This document shows, piece after piece, positions 1 through 13,145 of a stretch of 64,000 bases of DNA (positions are counted from its first letter, which is position 1; every line of letters begins with the position of its first letter). A program made the translations under genes and the position numbers. Source of the DNA: Beroe ovata (lineage: Eukaryota; Ctenophora; Nuda; Beroida; Beroidae). The DNA lies in assembly GCA_946803715.1 (NCBI GenBank), contig CAMPET010000198.1:37848-101847 (forward strand), read 5' to 3'. The notes below the pieces were generated by a model that was not told where the DNA came from, ran no database searches, and saw only the letters and a list, made by a program, of their open reading frames with translations.

Positions 1-1208
1 TATGAACATTGGACAAAGAGGGGGTTATGTGCAGGATCCAAGCATTGACTAGACTAGCCAACGGCGTTCTGACCATGCTCATACTATCCGGTGTCGAAAA
101 CGGGATAATTTGCGTGAAAAGTGGCTGAAGTGGCAATTAACACGGAACTATTGTTTCGAGAACTAGCCTCCTCACGGAAAGTTCTAATTTCACGATGATT
201 GTTCACTGTTCAGCACAATCATATACCAGCGTCCAGCATATTATATGAACCTGAGTTTAATGTGAACCTATTCGCTATTGTCACTTCTTAGTTTGTGCCG
301 TGTGGTCATAAGAACGAATTCACAGGATAATATCCAGTAAATGCATTCTCATCTATGGTTTTTCATTTCATTCGAGCTTCTCATGGACGTGATGTCAATA
401 ATAGCAATGTTTTGTTGAACACGATACCTATAGAGCTATAGGAACAACATCTTGTTTCAATCTCAGCTGAAAGTTCGGCAGAAATGCCTGATCATGAGCC
501 ATCCTAGTAACATAATAGTGAAAATACCTATCCATCAAACAAATTGTGTAATCACACCACTCTATTCTAGTGAATGATCAGTTTATACCATATTTTGTAG
601 GTATGATGGAAAGTTGCTATAGATAGGTACTCGTGGCATCTTTACATCTCTTGAAGGTCTTAGATTACAACATTACAAAAATCGCTCTTCTGACTTCTTT
701 TCATTGGCATATTCCTTCCCATGATACTCTGATACGTTGACACGATTTGCGTATGCTGTTCATTTCCCCTGAGTGCATCTTCCTACATTGCCGAAATCCC
801 GTTTTCATTCAGATCAATTGTTGATGGTGGGCAACGCCCTATGTTCAGTCTTTCCTAGAAATTAGCATTAAACCAATCGCCAAACCAACTCGTACAACTA
901 TTCTCTTGGTACCGCAATCGTAATAGTCCTAAAACCGCTCGAAATGCTATCCAACCATGTTATAAATGGAGATCATGAAATCGTATTATGAATTCCCAAC
1001 TTCCGACGAGTTAATCATCATCATCATGATGTGATTATGAACTCATGTTGCAACAGGTGGGACGCTCTTTCTCCTCTCTCGATACTGCTGCTCGATACCC
1101 ATTCATAATACTATAATAGCTGAATTGCTTGCGAAGCTGTCTCCATTAGTTAGCACGAGTGTCTTTGTTTGTGTGTGTTTGTGTTTGTGTGTGTATGTGT
1201 TTGAGTGT

Positions 1209-1281
<73 letters not shown>

Positions 1282-1994
1282 GTGGGTGTGTGCAACTTTT
1301 CAGGACAAGAACTTTACCACCTGCCACAATATTGTGATAACTTTTCATTAGAATTGATACTTTATCATCAAACCAGTGTTTGATTTATTGCTGGATAACG
1401 GAATCGTTCCAATCTATAACTAGTAACTTTTCTTTGTACTGTAGCTGAGTTTCACAGATTTTATACGAATTAGAAGCTTTTTCAAATCTTTTACAATGTT
1501 TTAGGAAGCATTAAGACACATTAGTCTCCATTTTCACTGCTGTTATTGGGCTTTAGTTGAACATATAAATGTAGCGAACACATCGGATCGAGGTCAATTT
1601 TCATATTAGTCAGAGATCGTATAACTCGCATAATGAACACATATAGATTGGCAAATTATTATGGCAGTAACCTCGCACCAGTGTGGGGAGGGAGGGATGT
1701 TCAAGCTAAAGTTGATCGGTTGATTTAACTATCTCAGTTCAAAACATGTATCACATGTGATGGATTGTAATAACTATTAACCAATAACCGGTAGTAGTTA
1801 TTATCAGTTAACACAGGACACTTAACCTTCATAGCAACTGAATAATGACCTCTGATCATATAACCTTAAACAATGGCAGAGCTAAGGACTGAAGCACTCA
1901 GGACATGTTATTTGGGGTGTGAACTATAGTGTAGGTTTCATTTAAGCATCATTTGTTTGACTTTAGTTGACCAAATGTTTACGTCCAGGTCGCA
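1..1994. other. Gene-free flank with GT microsatellite
   Basis: I find no convincing exon on either strand in these 2 kb. The one distinct element is a long (GT)n tract at about 1160-1278 whose cysteine/valine or histidine/threonine reading frames are artefacts. The stretch just before the GPCR has a possible splice acceptor (acgtccag at about 1981-1988), so a non-coding 5' exon of that gene may lie here. Missing 3' exons of the antisense QRICH2-like gene could also lie here or beyond the window, but I could not recognise any. Confidence 0.5.
1160..1278. repeat. (GT)n microsatellite
   Basis: Imperfect GT-rich DNA becomes a near-perfect GT run between about 1218 and 1278. Similar tracts occur throughout the window, mostly in introns and intergenic DNA. 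Confidence 0.9.
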
Positions 1995-3083
1995 ATGATA
2001 CACGAGATGTCCCCCGAATACAACGCTGTGAGGCCAGGAGAGGTGTCTATTGGACTTCTGCTCCTGCTCTGCTCCATTCTCGGGGTACTGCTCAACATTC
2101 CTTCCCTCGTGTACTTTTGCAACATGAAGACGAAGAGCAAGAATGGGACATACTTCCAGCGGACTTATCAGATAATCTGTGTGACAGACATTCTCATTTG
2201 CACCACTCTCTTCCCCTTTATTGACACTGCTTTCTCACCTGCTAGAAAAGGAAATCTCTATTCAAATGAGGTTTTCTGTGGCATCTGGGCCGTTTTGTGG
2301 ACAGTGCTTCCTGAGATGACCGTGTTCATGGTCGCCTTCCTCAGTCTCTCCAGACTGGGAATTCTGATATTCCCTCACGCAGAGTACAAGCCATTGGTGG
2401 CATGGGCAGTGCCACTGGGGTACTGCACCGCCACCACTGTGTTCAAAGTGGCACTACTCGCGGTGGGGATCACTGATTCCCGGTATGTGCCCAATATCAT
2501 GGCATGCACAAGTGTAGTGGACATGGGAAATGGTGGACCAGACACCAAACCAAGTGCGGTGCAGTGGATGTGGGATATCTGCATCAGAGTGCTGTCCAGC
2601 ATACAGACAGGCATGACAGTGATGCCCATTCTCCTGTCCTGCTGTCTCTCAATATTCATCCTCTACCGATCTAAGATGGCGAACACAGCGATCCAGAGGA
2701 AGGTGTCCGATCGTAAACAAGACCATGCTACCCTAACTGTGATACTTATAACCGCTGTGTACATTATCTTCAACATTCCCATCTTCGGATACTACATCTA
2801 CTATGCCCGGTGGACATTCTCTGTGAACAGTGACATGACTATCGCCGAGATAGGTGCAAGTAGAGCAGACTACCTGGACACAAAGTTCATGAGGTTCTAC
2901 GCAATCCCGGTCCTAGGAACAACCCTCGTTGCCATGAACAGTGCAGTTAACCCAGTGGTCTACTACGCTAGGATCTCTCAGTACCGAGAATTCATTGGCA
3001 AGATTGTCCAGAGGATCAAAGGACAGAGGGAAAGTATTAAACTGAGCAGCTTAATCAACATCAACTCAACTCACGAGAGTTAA
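1995..3083 (+). CDS. Rhodopsin-family GPCR, orphan, intronless
   Basis: A 362-residue seven-transmembrane receptor in one exon. Visible landmarks: TM1 with the conserved Asn (GVLLNIPSL), TM2 with the conserved Asp (CVTDILIC), a Cys before TM3 (EVFCGIW) and a partner Cys in loop 2 (IMACTS), and the TM7 motif NSAVNPVVYY followed by a basic amphipathic helix 8. The usual DRY box after TM3 is replaced by SLSRLGILIF, so G-protein coupling may be atypical. The family is rhodopsin-like with unknown ligand. The start was chosen because the ATG directly follows an acceptor-like site and gives a short extracellular N terminus. The next gene upstream on the other strand has its last visible exon at 3323-3407 and is still open, so this receptor may sit inside that gene's intron. 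Confidence 0.85.
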   Translation: MIHEMSPEYNAVRPGEVSIGLLLLLCSILGVLLNIPSLVYFCNMKTKSKNGTYFQRTYQIICVTDILICTTLFPFIDTAFSPARKGNLYSNEVFCGIWAVLWTVLPEMTVFMVAFLSLSRLGILIFPHAEYKPLVAWAVPLGYCTATTVFKVALLAVGITDSRYVPNIMACTSVVDMGNGGPDTKPSAVQWMWDICIRVLSSIQTGMTVMPILLSCCLSIFILYRSKMANTAIQRKVSDRKQDHATLTVILITAVYIIFNIPIFGYYIYYARWTFSVNSDMTIAEIGASRADYLDTKFMRFYAIPVLGTTLVAMNSAVNPVVYYARISQYREFIGKIVQRIKGQRESIKLSSLININSTHES

Positions 3084-3281
3084 GACTGACGAACTCGACA
3101 GTTTACGCTCAATACTGCTCCTTAGGGTTTCAGTTTAGTCTTTTTTATAGTTGTTTTTCGATATTTTGGTGACGAAAAGGTCAATTAACTGTTGAATTTT
3201 CCTGTTGGTAAAAAGTTTATCAAGTGTCTGTGTTTGTAACTTCAAGAATGGGTGAATCTCCCACAGACACAGGCACAGAGA

Positions 3282-3312
<31 letters not shown>

Positions 3313-3322
3313 CCACACAAAC
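3084..3322. repeat. GPCR 3' flank and (CA)n tract
   Basis: Short spacer between the GPCR stop codon and the last visible exon of the antisense QRICH2-like gene. It contains a (CA)n run at about 3284-3312. No coding exon was recognised. Confidence 0.6.
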
Positions 3323-6300
3323 CTCCTCATTCCAGCAGGGTCGTTCTCATCCGAGGGCGGGGGTGGGGCGGCAGGTCCACTCGCTTTCAACTTGTTCAGC
3401 CTGCTCTCTAAATAATGTATGAAGATGAGATGGCATCCCAATTGTGACATGTAGCAACGGCACCTACTATGTAGGTATGTGAACATTCAAACTGTAGGAA
3501 AGTACCTAATAGCTTACTAGGTACCTATCTAATTCACCCGATTTTACCTTTTTTCCACATGTGTATAAAATAATCGTGTGGTACCTTAGTAACTACCTAT
3601 AGACAGTTACTCACCAAGGAAGTCCTTCACATTCTGCAATTCCATCCTATCAAGCTTGCCCTCGACATCATTGGAAATCTGGTTGATCGCCAGTTTCAAG
3701 GCCTCCTCCTGGCCTTCACATCGCTTCAGTGCTGACTCAAGACCACTGTTCAGCTTCTCAAAGTGATTGTCCACAAACACTCTGTTGGCTTTGTGGTCCA
3801 TGGAACGTTTGTCAGCCTTGTCTTCCATTTCCATGACAACGAAGTCCTTATCAGCTTTCATTTCTCTCAGATCATCAACACCAGTGTACAAGGTCTGGAG
3901 AGTTGAGTTGAGGTCAAGCATGCATCAAGCAATATTGAATAGAGCTGACTCAGACTGAGCCAGAGGCCCATAATGTACAACACTACAAGTACAACAGCTG
4001 AACTATGTCTGAGAAAAAACCTTGAGATGAAGATCCTTCTGAGTTGCATCATCAGTCAGCCGTGTGATGTGTTCATGGTGTGCTTCTTGTTCTTCTCCCA
4101 GAGCCTTGATTGTGTCCTTCAATGCTTGGAGAGCTTCGCTATCCAGGTCCTGGTCAACAGAATTTGTCAGTCGCGCTTTTTGGAACAAACGCGCGCGAAC
4201 TGAAATAGACCAAGCGCGCTAAAAACGACCAACATTCACAGAAATGTTACCGCGCGCGCTCGATATGTTTGAGAATCGCTGAGACAAGTTTCAAGTGGCA
4301 AATCTATTCATCTTTTCTTCAATCTTCTTACTTCCACTCATTAGCGAGAAAGATGGTCAGTAAAGCTGGTAAGACGAAAACTACCCAAATTTTATTGGTG
4401 TCTACTCGGACCCAACTTGGTGTCAACTCACCGCAGTTGGTTTGGGAGCATTTTCCATCGTATCCTGAAGAATCTTGTATCTGTTGAGTAAGTCCTCAAT
4501 CTGACCATTGAGTTCGGCGATAGCTGCCTTGTTCGTTTCGTTCTCTTGGCTGACATTGCTTATCTGATAAAGAGAAACTCGTCAGTGTGGTGCTAATTAG
4601 TGACGTAATTACCTCAAATTAATGATAGACATAACTTTCATTCAGAACAATACTCCATTGACAACGAGCCATCCTTGAATTTAAACATTGGTTAAAATAC
4701 CTATCTGCGACAAATTCTGTGATATTGAGGACATAGGTTAAAAATAGACACACACACAAATACACTTACTGTTACCATAGAGGTTACTTACAATCCAGCT
4801 AACAACAACACTATAATAGACACACAGATGGTTGTTATTTGAAACATGATACACTGCAATACGGCACAGCAGCAGTACCCTGGTAAATGGTAGGAGTGAG
4901 CTTCCTCACGACGTATTTCACATGATAGTTCTGTGCAGTTTAAGGATGGTATTGGCATCATCACATGCAGTACTAAGTGGCATTTTCCACGGGGAAAACA
5001 CATCTTTAAAAGTTTGAAGGACATCCCCCAGCTGTTATTTAGAGCATATCTCGGACATAAGCACCAAATAGATAAACTTTTGCTACATCTATTGTACTAT
5101 CTGTTACAATGTATATAAGCAACAAGTTCATCGTATACGTATGCTCAGTAAGGATTTGTGTGTTCAGGGCAGACCACCGCATAGCTGCGGCAAGCAGCAA
5201 TCATGATTAATAAACACAAATATTATGTTTTGTGAGAACACAATAAACACGTGTGCACTATTTCCTATCAGGTGTAATGTGCCTCATTTCATTTGTTGTT
5301 CAACTACTGTAGTTTACACTGTTTGGACTATGCCTCAGACACAGATACTCACACACACACAGGTCACAGATACACAGATACACACACACCGAATTCATCA
5401 GTACATCAAGACGAGTGTGAAAGTGTGGGAAGTGTTTATGGTGTTCAGTGGACAACAACTCTACCCTGGGCACTCTGTACTTACCAATTCAGCTGCGTGG
5501 AGTGCCTCCTTCATACCAGCTGACAGAGCTTCCAGTTGATCCTTCAGATCGTTAGGTAGGGCTTTGCCACCGAACTCAGCTGTGAAAATATAGGTTATTT
5601 AGGTATACCTTTCGCTCCTGTCGATAAGTTTTGTAGAATAAACGGATTTCCCCAAATTTCCGATTAAACAACATGCTAGTGCATGCTCAACCGATATAGC
5701 TGGTTTAAAACCCAGCACGTAATATATGGGAGGGCTGCATGCTGCGTGGACAGCAATTAATTGTCGATTATAATCGATACACTGTAACGAATGATATAGG
5801 TACTGAATCAGGAACATAATTGGGGTTCATCATTTCACACTCAAGTAGCAGCATTAGCAGGTGACGATGGACTGACAATCGTGTTGTTACCGTTATAACC
5901 CGTGCTTACATGAGAAGATCAAGTTTGTGACAGAGGTGACTAGCTCGTTTGATACAAGTGACGCTAGCTATCGTGTCATTAGTGATCATTGTGACGTTCG
6001 TGACCAGATAGTAAACCTCACGTCTCCCGAAATATACGGGATATTATCAGAATAGCGCATCTAAAAATGAACAGTGATGTTCATTTATAAATGTGAGGGG
6101 GTTGATTCATGTTAGAGGCAAATTTGGCAAGGTTGGGGAGTGATGCGAAAGGTGATTAGTAATATCGAGGAATGAAAGTGATGAAATACCGATCATATTT
6201 TGATGTGAGTTGCGCAGGCAAATCTGTTTATCCCTCAGGCTATCCAGGAGCGAAGCGTTATCGGTGGCCTCTATCGGAGGTATTACCGAGAAATCGGAGA

Positions 6301-9300
6301 ATTCCGAGACCCCATCTCCGCCGTCAAGAGGTTGCGTGATGAGGGTATGCGTGGTAAAATCGTGTTGTGGTGAGGTAAAATCGTCGAGAGGTTGTGGTTG
6401 AGTGAATGGGTCAGCGTACTCTGTGACTGAATCTGCAGATGGAGAGGACAGTCAGGTGGAGATGGCGGATTGGCGGGGATGATTTCTTCAGAAATGTGAT
6501 ATTTGGCAGCCATTCTACTAGAGGATATGGGGGCTTGGCAGGATGGGAGTGGGGTGATATGAATTGGGGGCCGGGGTGAGAGTTTTCAAAATGTGGTGTG
6601 GACGAAAATGCTGATAATATCCCATGTATCGGCGTGAATCATTATATGTGAATCGTTTGCTATGATCTCGTATGTGTGTGTGTGTCTGTGCCTGTGTGTG
6701 TGTGTGCGTGTGTTTGTGTGTGTGTGTGTGTGGCTGTACAAAAAGAGTATCAAGTACTACTCGATGAGGGTTTTGAATAAGATCATCACGAATGGTGAAG
6801 TAATATTTGCAGAGTTATAGATTCGATGCTGCAGTCTGCACATGAGTCAAAAGTTATGAAGATTGTGTGTGGTTGTGTGGGTGTGTTTCTGTGTAGCTGT
6901 GTAGTGTGTGTGTGTTTGTCTGTTTAAAGTTTTCTAACGCATGTGGCATGTGTATGAAATATGCTTTGTTTAGAAAACGTAGATATCCATAATTACTCTT
7001 GTCAACTGAGAGAAAATTGGACGAAGGTACANGTGTGAGTGTCTGTGCGTGTATGTGTGTGTGTGTGACGTTCAGAGTTGGTTTAAAGAAACATGCCATA
7101 ACTAATCATGCCTTCAGAACTTGAAAACTGTCATTCCAAACAGCCAGTAGCCAGTAGCCACCACATGCAATACGCCACTACGCCAGTAGTTCAGTCAAAA
7201 TTCCGCCACACTGTTGTCATAAGTATGGAACATGCTGTGATACTACATGAAAATCGGCTGATATTCAGCCGTTAAATCTTTCCAAAGGGACAGCACTACG
7301 ATAAGCCACCGACAAATAGCAATTTGATAATTGTACAAGTGTGAAAGAGATGTTTTGTTAGCACGTGTCTACAGCAGTTGTTAACAGTAGTTGTAAACAG
7401 TAGTTGTTAACAGTTGTTGTTAACAGCAGGTGTTAACAGATGATTTACACGAGTATTATAGCACGGGTATATACTCACACCCCTCACTCTCAACATGGGT
7501 GTCAACATGAGTGTCAAAACTGGTGTCAGTGCTATCAACTCTATTGACCAACTCAGGATGGGAGACCAAGAACCTACCTATGCATGTTGAAATAATTAAT
7601 TATGATTTGTAAATGGCTTTATTCATCGAGTGGTATGGAAATTCTCAATTCGTATTGCTATAATACAACGGTCATGCTTGCAAAGATTCGCATACTTGAG
7701 AATGACCTTTCCAATTTAAATTTCGATGGATGCGTGTCACACTCATATTTAAGTAATAGATTTTGTAGCACTCCATCATGATTGTATTACGAAAGATAAC
7801 TTACTGCCCAAGTGGCCCTAAGAAAGCCCAAACATTTTGAATATTATTATGTAAATATTTGAATATCAAATAAATGTGGTTTGCGAAATACTACGCATCA
7901 TAACCGTTCTGAATAGCTAGCAAGCACTCATGTTTTGGAAGGAGATTCATTTTGAGCTCAGATCGCATAATGTCTGCCTCATTCCTTCCTAAATAACTGA
8001 GAAGTGAGATAGGTACGCCGAAATAACCGGTTACACCCAAGATTCTACATTGTTGCAGTTAGATTCTCTATCTCAAAATCCATGACTTGCAGAATTTGAA
8101 ATGGTGATTGAGTTTAGCGATCAGGTTGCAGCTCTAGATTTGAATGCAAACCTTGCATTAGGTAGTTATTAACTTAATACACGTAGAGATTTTGTTAATT
8201 GATGACAGTGTTATGTTGGCATGGCTACAGTCCAAATGTTACAGTCCGATAATGCTAGCCAATAGCCTACCTATGTATCAAGACTATTCTAGCCAGACTA
8301 GATAACTGACATGACGAAACTCTGTTGTTCCCCTTCCTGACCCACCAGAATTTAACAGTAAATTAACCCAAGAACGGAAGATAATGAGGACACATAACTC
8401 ACATTCTAATCGGTTGATCCTATCCTGCAGCTCCTGCAGCGCCTCAGTGAATCTAGCCCTTGCCATCTCTGTTCTGGAAGAAGGGGGACGTTTCTGTTTG
8501 ATCGCTTCCTCAATCTTACTGTCCAGGCCATCCTCATCTATCTTTGTCTTAACTTCCTGTTCTAGTCCGGTAATCTTGTTTCCCAACTCGTCCGTCTTTC
8601 CTTCCAGTTCGCCCGCCTTCTGGAGCGCCTCCACGCCCTCGCGGGATGGCGGTATGGGCGATCGTGGCGGCTTGTACGCCTTGAGAATCTCGTCCAGTCC
8701 TATCCAGGTAACGTACAGCTCGTGAATGTTATCAATGTCCGCTTTGGTAGGTAGCGTCAGTATTTTATCATCGATTTCATCCTTCAGCTTCATGAGTCCT
8801 TCAACCTTTTTAGCCAGTTCCTGAGCCAGTGCTTCGTCTGAGGAATGAACAATTAGTACCTATATGGATAATGAGTGGAATAGTCACAAATATGGGAAAC
8901 AATGAGCAATTTATTGGGTATATACGGGTCGTATCATTGGACTCATTCCGGAAATGTAACTCTCCCGATGCCATGAAAGAGAGCAATGTATCATTTCCTG
9001 GATAGACTATGCCGGATGCTTTGAAAACACAATGTTTCTTCAATATATATTGGGAACATTCGCTACAAATGATATGGAACTATCATGACTATTTGGGAGA
9101 CATTGTACAGACATGTTCATTGTACAATGTACAATGTGCATTGCAGACATTTCATTTTGATAATAAATGTTAGACTGTTAGACTGTTTCACCGTCTAAAA
9201 CAAGATAGCTATACTTATCATCATGATGGCCGATGATGATGTTATGCCAAGATATCATGTTTTCGCTATGGCGACTGAACATTGAACAGCAGTGAACATT

Positions 9301-11856
9301 TTAACAGATATATTTACGGCTGTATCGCATACAATGGAGTCTACTTATCAGCAGAGATAGTGTGAGGTATTGTGTGGATAATGGAGCAGCCACAACTGCG
9401 ATACTCATACATTGGCACCGATAATACATGTCTCTTGTTATCATGAAGGAGTAATTTGGTACATTTTATGAAGGGGCAAATGTGCTTGTAGTCATAGTTA
9501 CGCCCTTATAACGCTATAGGATATCGTTGCATCAGGAATTTTAGAGCTCAAGAAAGTCGTGATTTTCATAATTTACCCGGTTTAGAGTTTTCCAATGCCT
9601 TAACCTTTTCCGATAGAGAGTTGATCTTTTTGGTTTTCTGAACAGATTAAGGTTGGTAAGGGAATGTCAGACAACAATTTGAAAGATGATTATCTCGATT
9701 AGAAGTAGATCAAACCTCGCCCATGTCGCTAACAAGTCCGTCAATCATGGTACTCAAGTCGAGGGGAGAGGTTTCTTTCAGCTGATCCAAGTAGAATTTG
9801 TATGCGTTCAGGTCCCGTATTTCTTTCCGTAGTCCGTCAATCAGTTTGGCATGCTGATACAATTGGGGATTTGAGTTTGGATGAGTTGCACACACGTATC
9901 CAATATCATTCATAAAACCTACTGTGACCTAATTTAGGTTTTTCCTTACCGCTTGTAGAGTTTCCTCACAACCGTCAACACGTTTTCCCAGGTTCACGAA
10001 GTTCCACATATCACCAATCATTGATTCCGTATGTTCGACCTGAATCAGAGTTCAGCTCAGAATTATATAGCTCGTTATGTGGTAACAGAGTCAGAATTCA
10101 TCGAATGACGTAAAGTTAGTACTGAGTCACATTGACCTACTAGAAGAAGATCAATATAGCACGAGCTCAACTCTGATACACCTCTTACCTTAGTCTCCTC
10201 TGGGACCAGATCTTCCATGACGCTCATCTTCTTTTCAATTTCCGACATTTTTTCCTTCAGTTCCGAGATTGTTTTGTTGTCCTGTTCCGATAGAGTACTG
10301 ACTCCTGATTGTGTTCGGCCACGTTTGGAGGATTTGGCTGACGCAACTCTTTCCTCTTTGACGGCTGAGCTAGGTCGAGATGATCCTGAAAAGAACACGG
10401 GGTAGAGATTGCAATACTTGATATCTAGGGAATTCACAATACAATCATGTGAAGGATGGGATAGATCTCAGATCTAGAATATGAATTATGATGAATGAGA
10501 TGTATGATTTGACTGGTACTCGATGGTAATTTGGGTTTAATCCTGTTCCTACAACGTCATACATTGTGTATCACACAGTATAACTATTATCATCAATAAA
10601 TGCAGTTTAATAATATGCATCTTCAAAAACATTACATCTTGCATTGCTCTAACGTATGTCTGTGTTTGTAAACAATTCCAGCCAATCAATGATGCGTATA
10701 ACATTCATCTTTCCAATCAATGCTCTCGTAAGAAACACACTGTTTGGACCCACGGGGGCTCGCAGGGGGCAACCATGACTAAGCGTGTGGAATTTTGTGC
10801 AATATTAACCGCACAGTTTGCAAGAACAGAATTTTTAACACATCGAAACGGTAAAACGTGGAAAATTTAACTTTCCTCGGTGTTTAAATCTTGTTAAACT
10901 CTGGCCACCTTCTTGAATTGGATAACAGTGAGTGTGAATCGAAAAACGTGCGGAAATCAACTGTGTTTTTTTCAATTCACAGACGATAAGGAGTTTTCGA
11001 TCTTCCGTTTTAAAACGGCCACATAGAATGTGGTGGAAAATGATAAAGTAGATAATTCAGCTTTTCACAGAGATATCATCATGATGCTAACATGAAAAAA
11101 CACTCCACATACACTTATCGACATGCAGTATTTTGATAAATGGAGTGGCCAATAAAATTACACTTCGATGAGCGAGAGATTTCTGCTCCACTCTCCCATG
11201 CAAGTAATTTGAAGTGCATGTCAGCAGCGTTTAGCAGAATTGGAGTGAGAAAACATAATCTGTGATTACAAAAGTCGGAGGTGTAATTGAATATGTATTA
11301 TCAAGCATGTCTCGATAGAATGCCTGATTGCTTCACTTTCTATTCTCAAAATTTTGTAGCAAATTCTAGGATTATGGATGGAGCCACGGCTGTGAAATGA
11401 TATACCTACAAGAAGGGGGCATTAACTAACACTGGTTTTGCCATGTAGTAGAAGGTACCTCTACAGATATGAATTTAGGTACGAACCTGACTGAGAAATA
11501 ACACTTGGCAGAGAGACCGTCTGTTTGGGTGGCGGTGCCGCATCACTGCCACCAAGGATTATCTGAGTGATTGAAGTTGATGACCGGAAAGTCGTCAAAT
11601 AAACATGATTTATTGACATCACATTGGGTCTCACATCCGATCTCCGATTGTCGGAATGTCGAAACCCATGCAACTGAACAGTGAACATGTCAAAATGAAT
11701 GAAAGTTGAACAAACCTCTTTGTCCGCTATTCCCATGTGATTGACCAGTTCATGAAGGATCCTATTTACATGAACGAAGTTGACTGTGGCCTGGCCATGA
11801 AAGACGTCGACAGCCACATCTATGAGGTTGTGCAGCGCTATCTTAGTTTCGCCCAT
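3323..11856 (-). CDS. QRICH2: QRICH2-like flagellar coiled-coil protein (DUF4795), 3' end open
   Basis: Twelve exons in consistent phase: 11716-11856, 11487-11562, 10189-10385, 9950-10039, 9716-9853, 9577-9637, 8403-8837, 5485-5579, 4432-4563, 4021-4149, 3615-3894, 3323-3407, encoding about 619 residues so far. The N terminus (MGETKIALHNLIDVA... VNFVHVNRILHELV) matches the start of QRICH2 relatives. The middle is coiled coil. The 3615-3894 exon is the recognisable DUF4795 core (KADKDFVVMEMEDKADKR, then EGKLDRMELQNVKDF), and the next exon ends with the conserved AGMRR. In mammals QRICH2 is a sperm-flagellum protein. The glutamine-rich repeat region of the mammalian protein is absent. The last exon ends in phase 2 at AG/GTTTGT, and the C-terminal exon with the Cys motif was not found. 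Several donors are GTTTGT rather than GTAAGT. Confidence 0.85.
6663..7080. repeat. GT microsatellites in intron 7 of the QRICH2-like gene
   Basis: Imperfect (GT)n tracts at about 6668-6732, 6863-6925 and 7034-7068 lie in the 2.8-kb intron 5580-8402. Base 7032 is an unresolved N inside this region. No exon was seen in the rest of this intron. Confidence 0.8.
7375..7442. repeat. Minisatellite, about 15-bp units
   Basis: Degenerate tandem copies of a unit like gttaacagtagtt, about four to five times, within an intron of the QRICH2-like gene. No function apparent. Confidence 0.7.
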
Positions 11857-13145
11857 CACTTGCCTATCTTCAACTCACAAAGGGACCATGTATGACCATC
11901 AACCTACAAAATAAGTCGATGAGGAACGTCGATAGGGAGAGCGAGATGTCAGCGAATGCACATTGCTCATGTTGGTGACTGGATTAACGAGCAGGAAAAA
12001 GATCAATGAGCATTGAGCAAGTGACAAAATGCCAGCGAATCACACATAAATCAAAATGGGACCCTTGACAAGCGAATCACCGGAATTAACGATCCAGATT
12101 ATTGTAATCTTTCAGCTCGGTCAAGAGCAAACATGCCTAGTATGATTCCTAATGGTTAATGGGTATTTGAAGCTGATGGTACCATAGAATATAGACCTAG
12201 CCATGTCTCGCGGTAGTTTCCTGACCGAATTTTGAACAATAAAGGTCCAAAAACTTGAAAAACAGCTACGTATCATCTCGCACTACAGGACGGAACAACC
12301 TGATGAACAAATTCAATCAAGTGTACACCCGAAGAGGCTCAACATTGTGACAAACGAAATAGTCTTCTTTCAATTACATTAGATATCGCCATAGAAATAC
12401 TCCGCAATCTCAACGAAACCACATTCGTATATTATCTGACTAGGCAGCGCGCGGCGCGTCATTTATTTGATCATGAAGAAGAGCGGTGGCAATGAGCATG
12501 CCTCACAAAATCAATGACATGGCAAAATCATTTTCAATAATTTTTATCAAACTCATAATTTAGGGCCCCGGGTTTTCCGAACTTCACTATTAATTCAGCG
12601 TCGCGCGGCGCGCAAGTCATTGCGCGGCGTAACCCGTAATTGCCGGCTATTATTTGTTTACAGTTTTGTGCTCAGTGCTTATGCTTCTTGCGTGCGCGGG
12701 CACGCGCGCGCCTTCGAAGAAGAAACAGTGGACAGATAACATCCGGCAAACCCGTGTCTGGATAATTCTGAAATAATTACTTTATTGCGACGAAGACAAA
12801 CTTTGAAACTTTTAGGCAGCCTTGAATATAACCTTAAATCAATAATGGTATTTAGAAATTTGTGCAAAGATAATACTGCACAATCACTCTTTATTGTGCA
12901 ATGCAATGTTCATGTTTGATTCTGTCAAGTATATGGAGAGATTTCCTACAACCCAATAGGATGCATGTATAGCATCCTATAAATTTCATTGTTGAGTGAA
13001 TAAAATTGAATAGGTTTGTGCTCAGCAAGCATTATTAAGACCAATCTTCTTAAATGAGATTTTTTCACATCATCACCCACTGATATCATTAAAGTAAATA
13101 GCAAATGATTTTTATACTAATTTATTGATATCCATAGGGGTAAAG
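11857..13145. promoter_or_regulatory. Divergent intergenic region, QRICH2-like / PI3K
   Basis: This 1.3-kb region separates the start codons of two oppositely transcribed genes, so it should contain both promoters. It includes a CG-rich stretch at about 12440-12720 with several GCGCG clusters, in otherwise AT-rich DNA. The last bases before the PI3K ATG read as a polypyrimidine-poor splice acceptor (atccatag at 13129-13136), which suggests a 5' untranslated exon upstream. No coding exon was recognised. Confidence 0.5.

Noticed and set aside
1103-1383. Open frames rich in His/Thr or Cys/Val over the GT tract
   Set aside because: They are translations of a (GT)n microsatellite and overlap on both strands and in several frames. 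The same applies to frames near 3135-3486, 19320-19443 and 39392-39742 outside the named exons.
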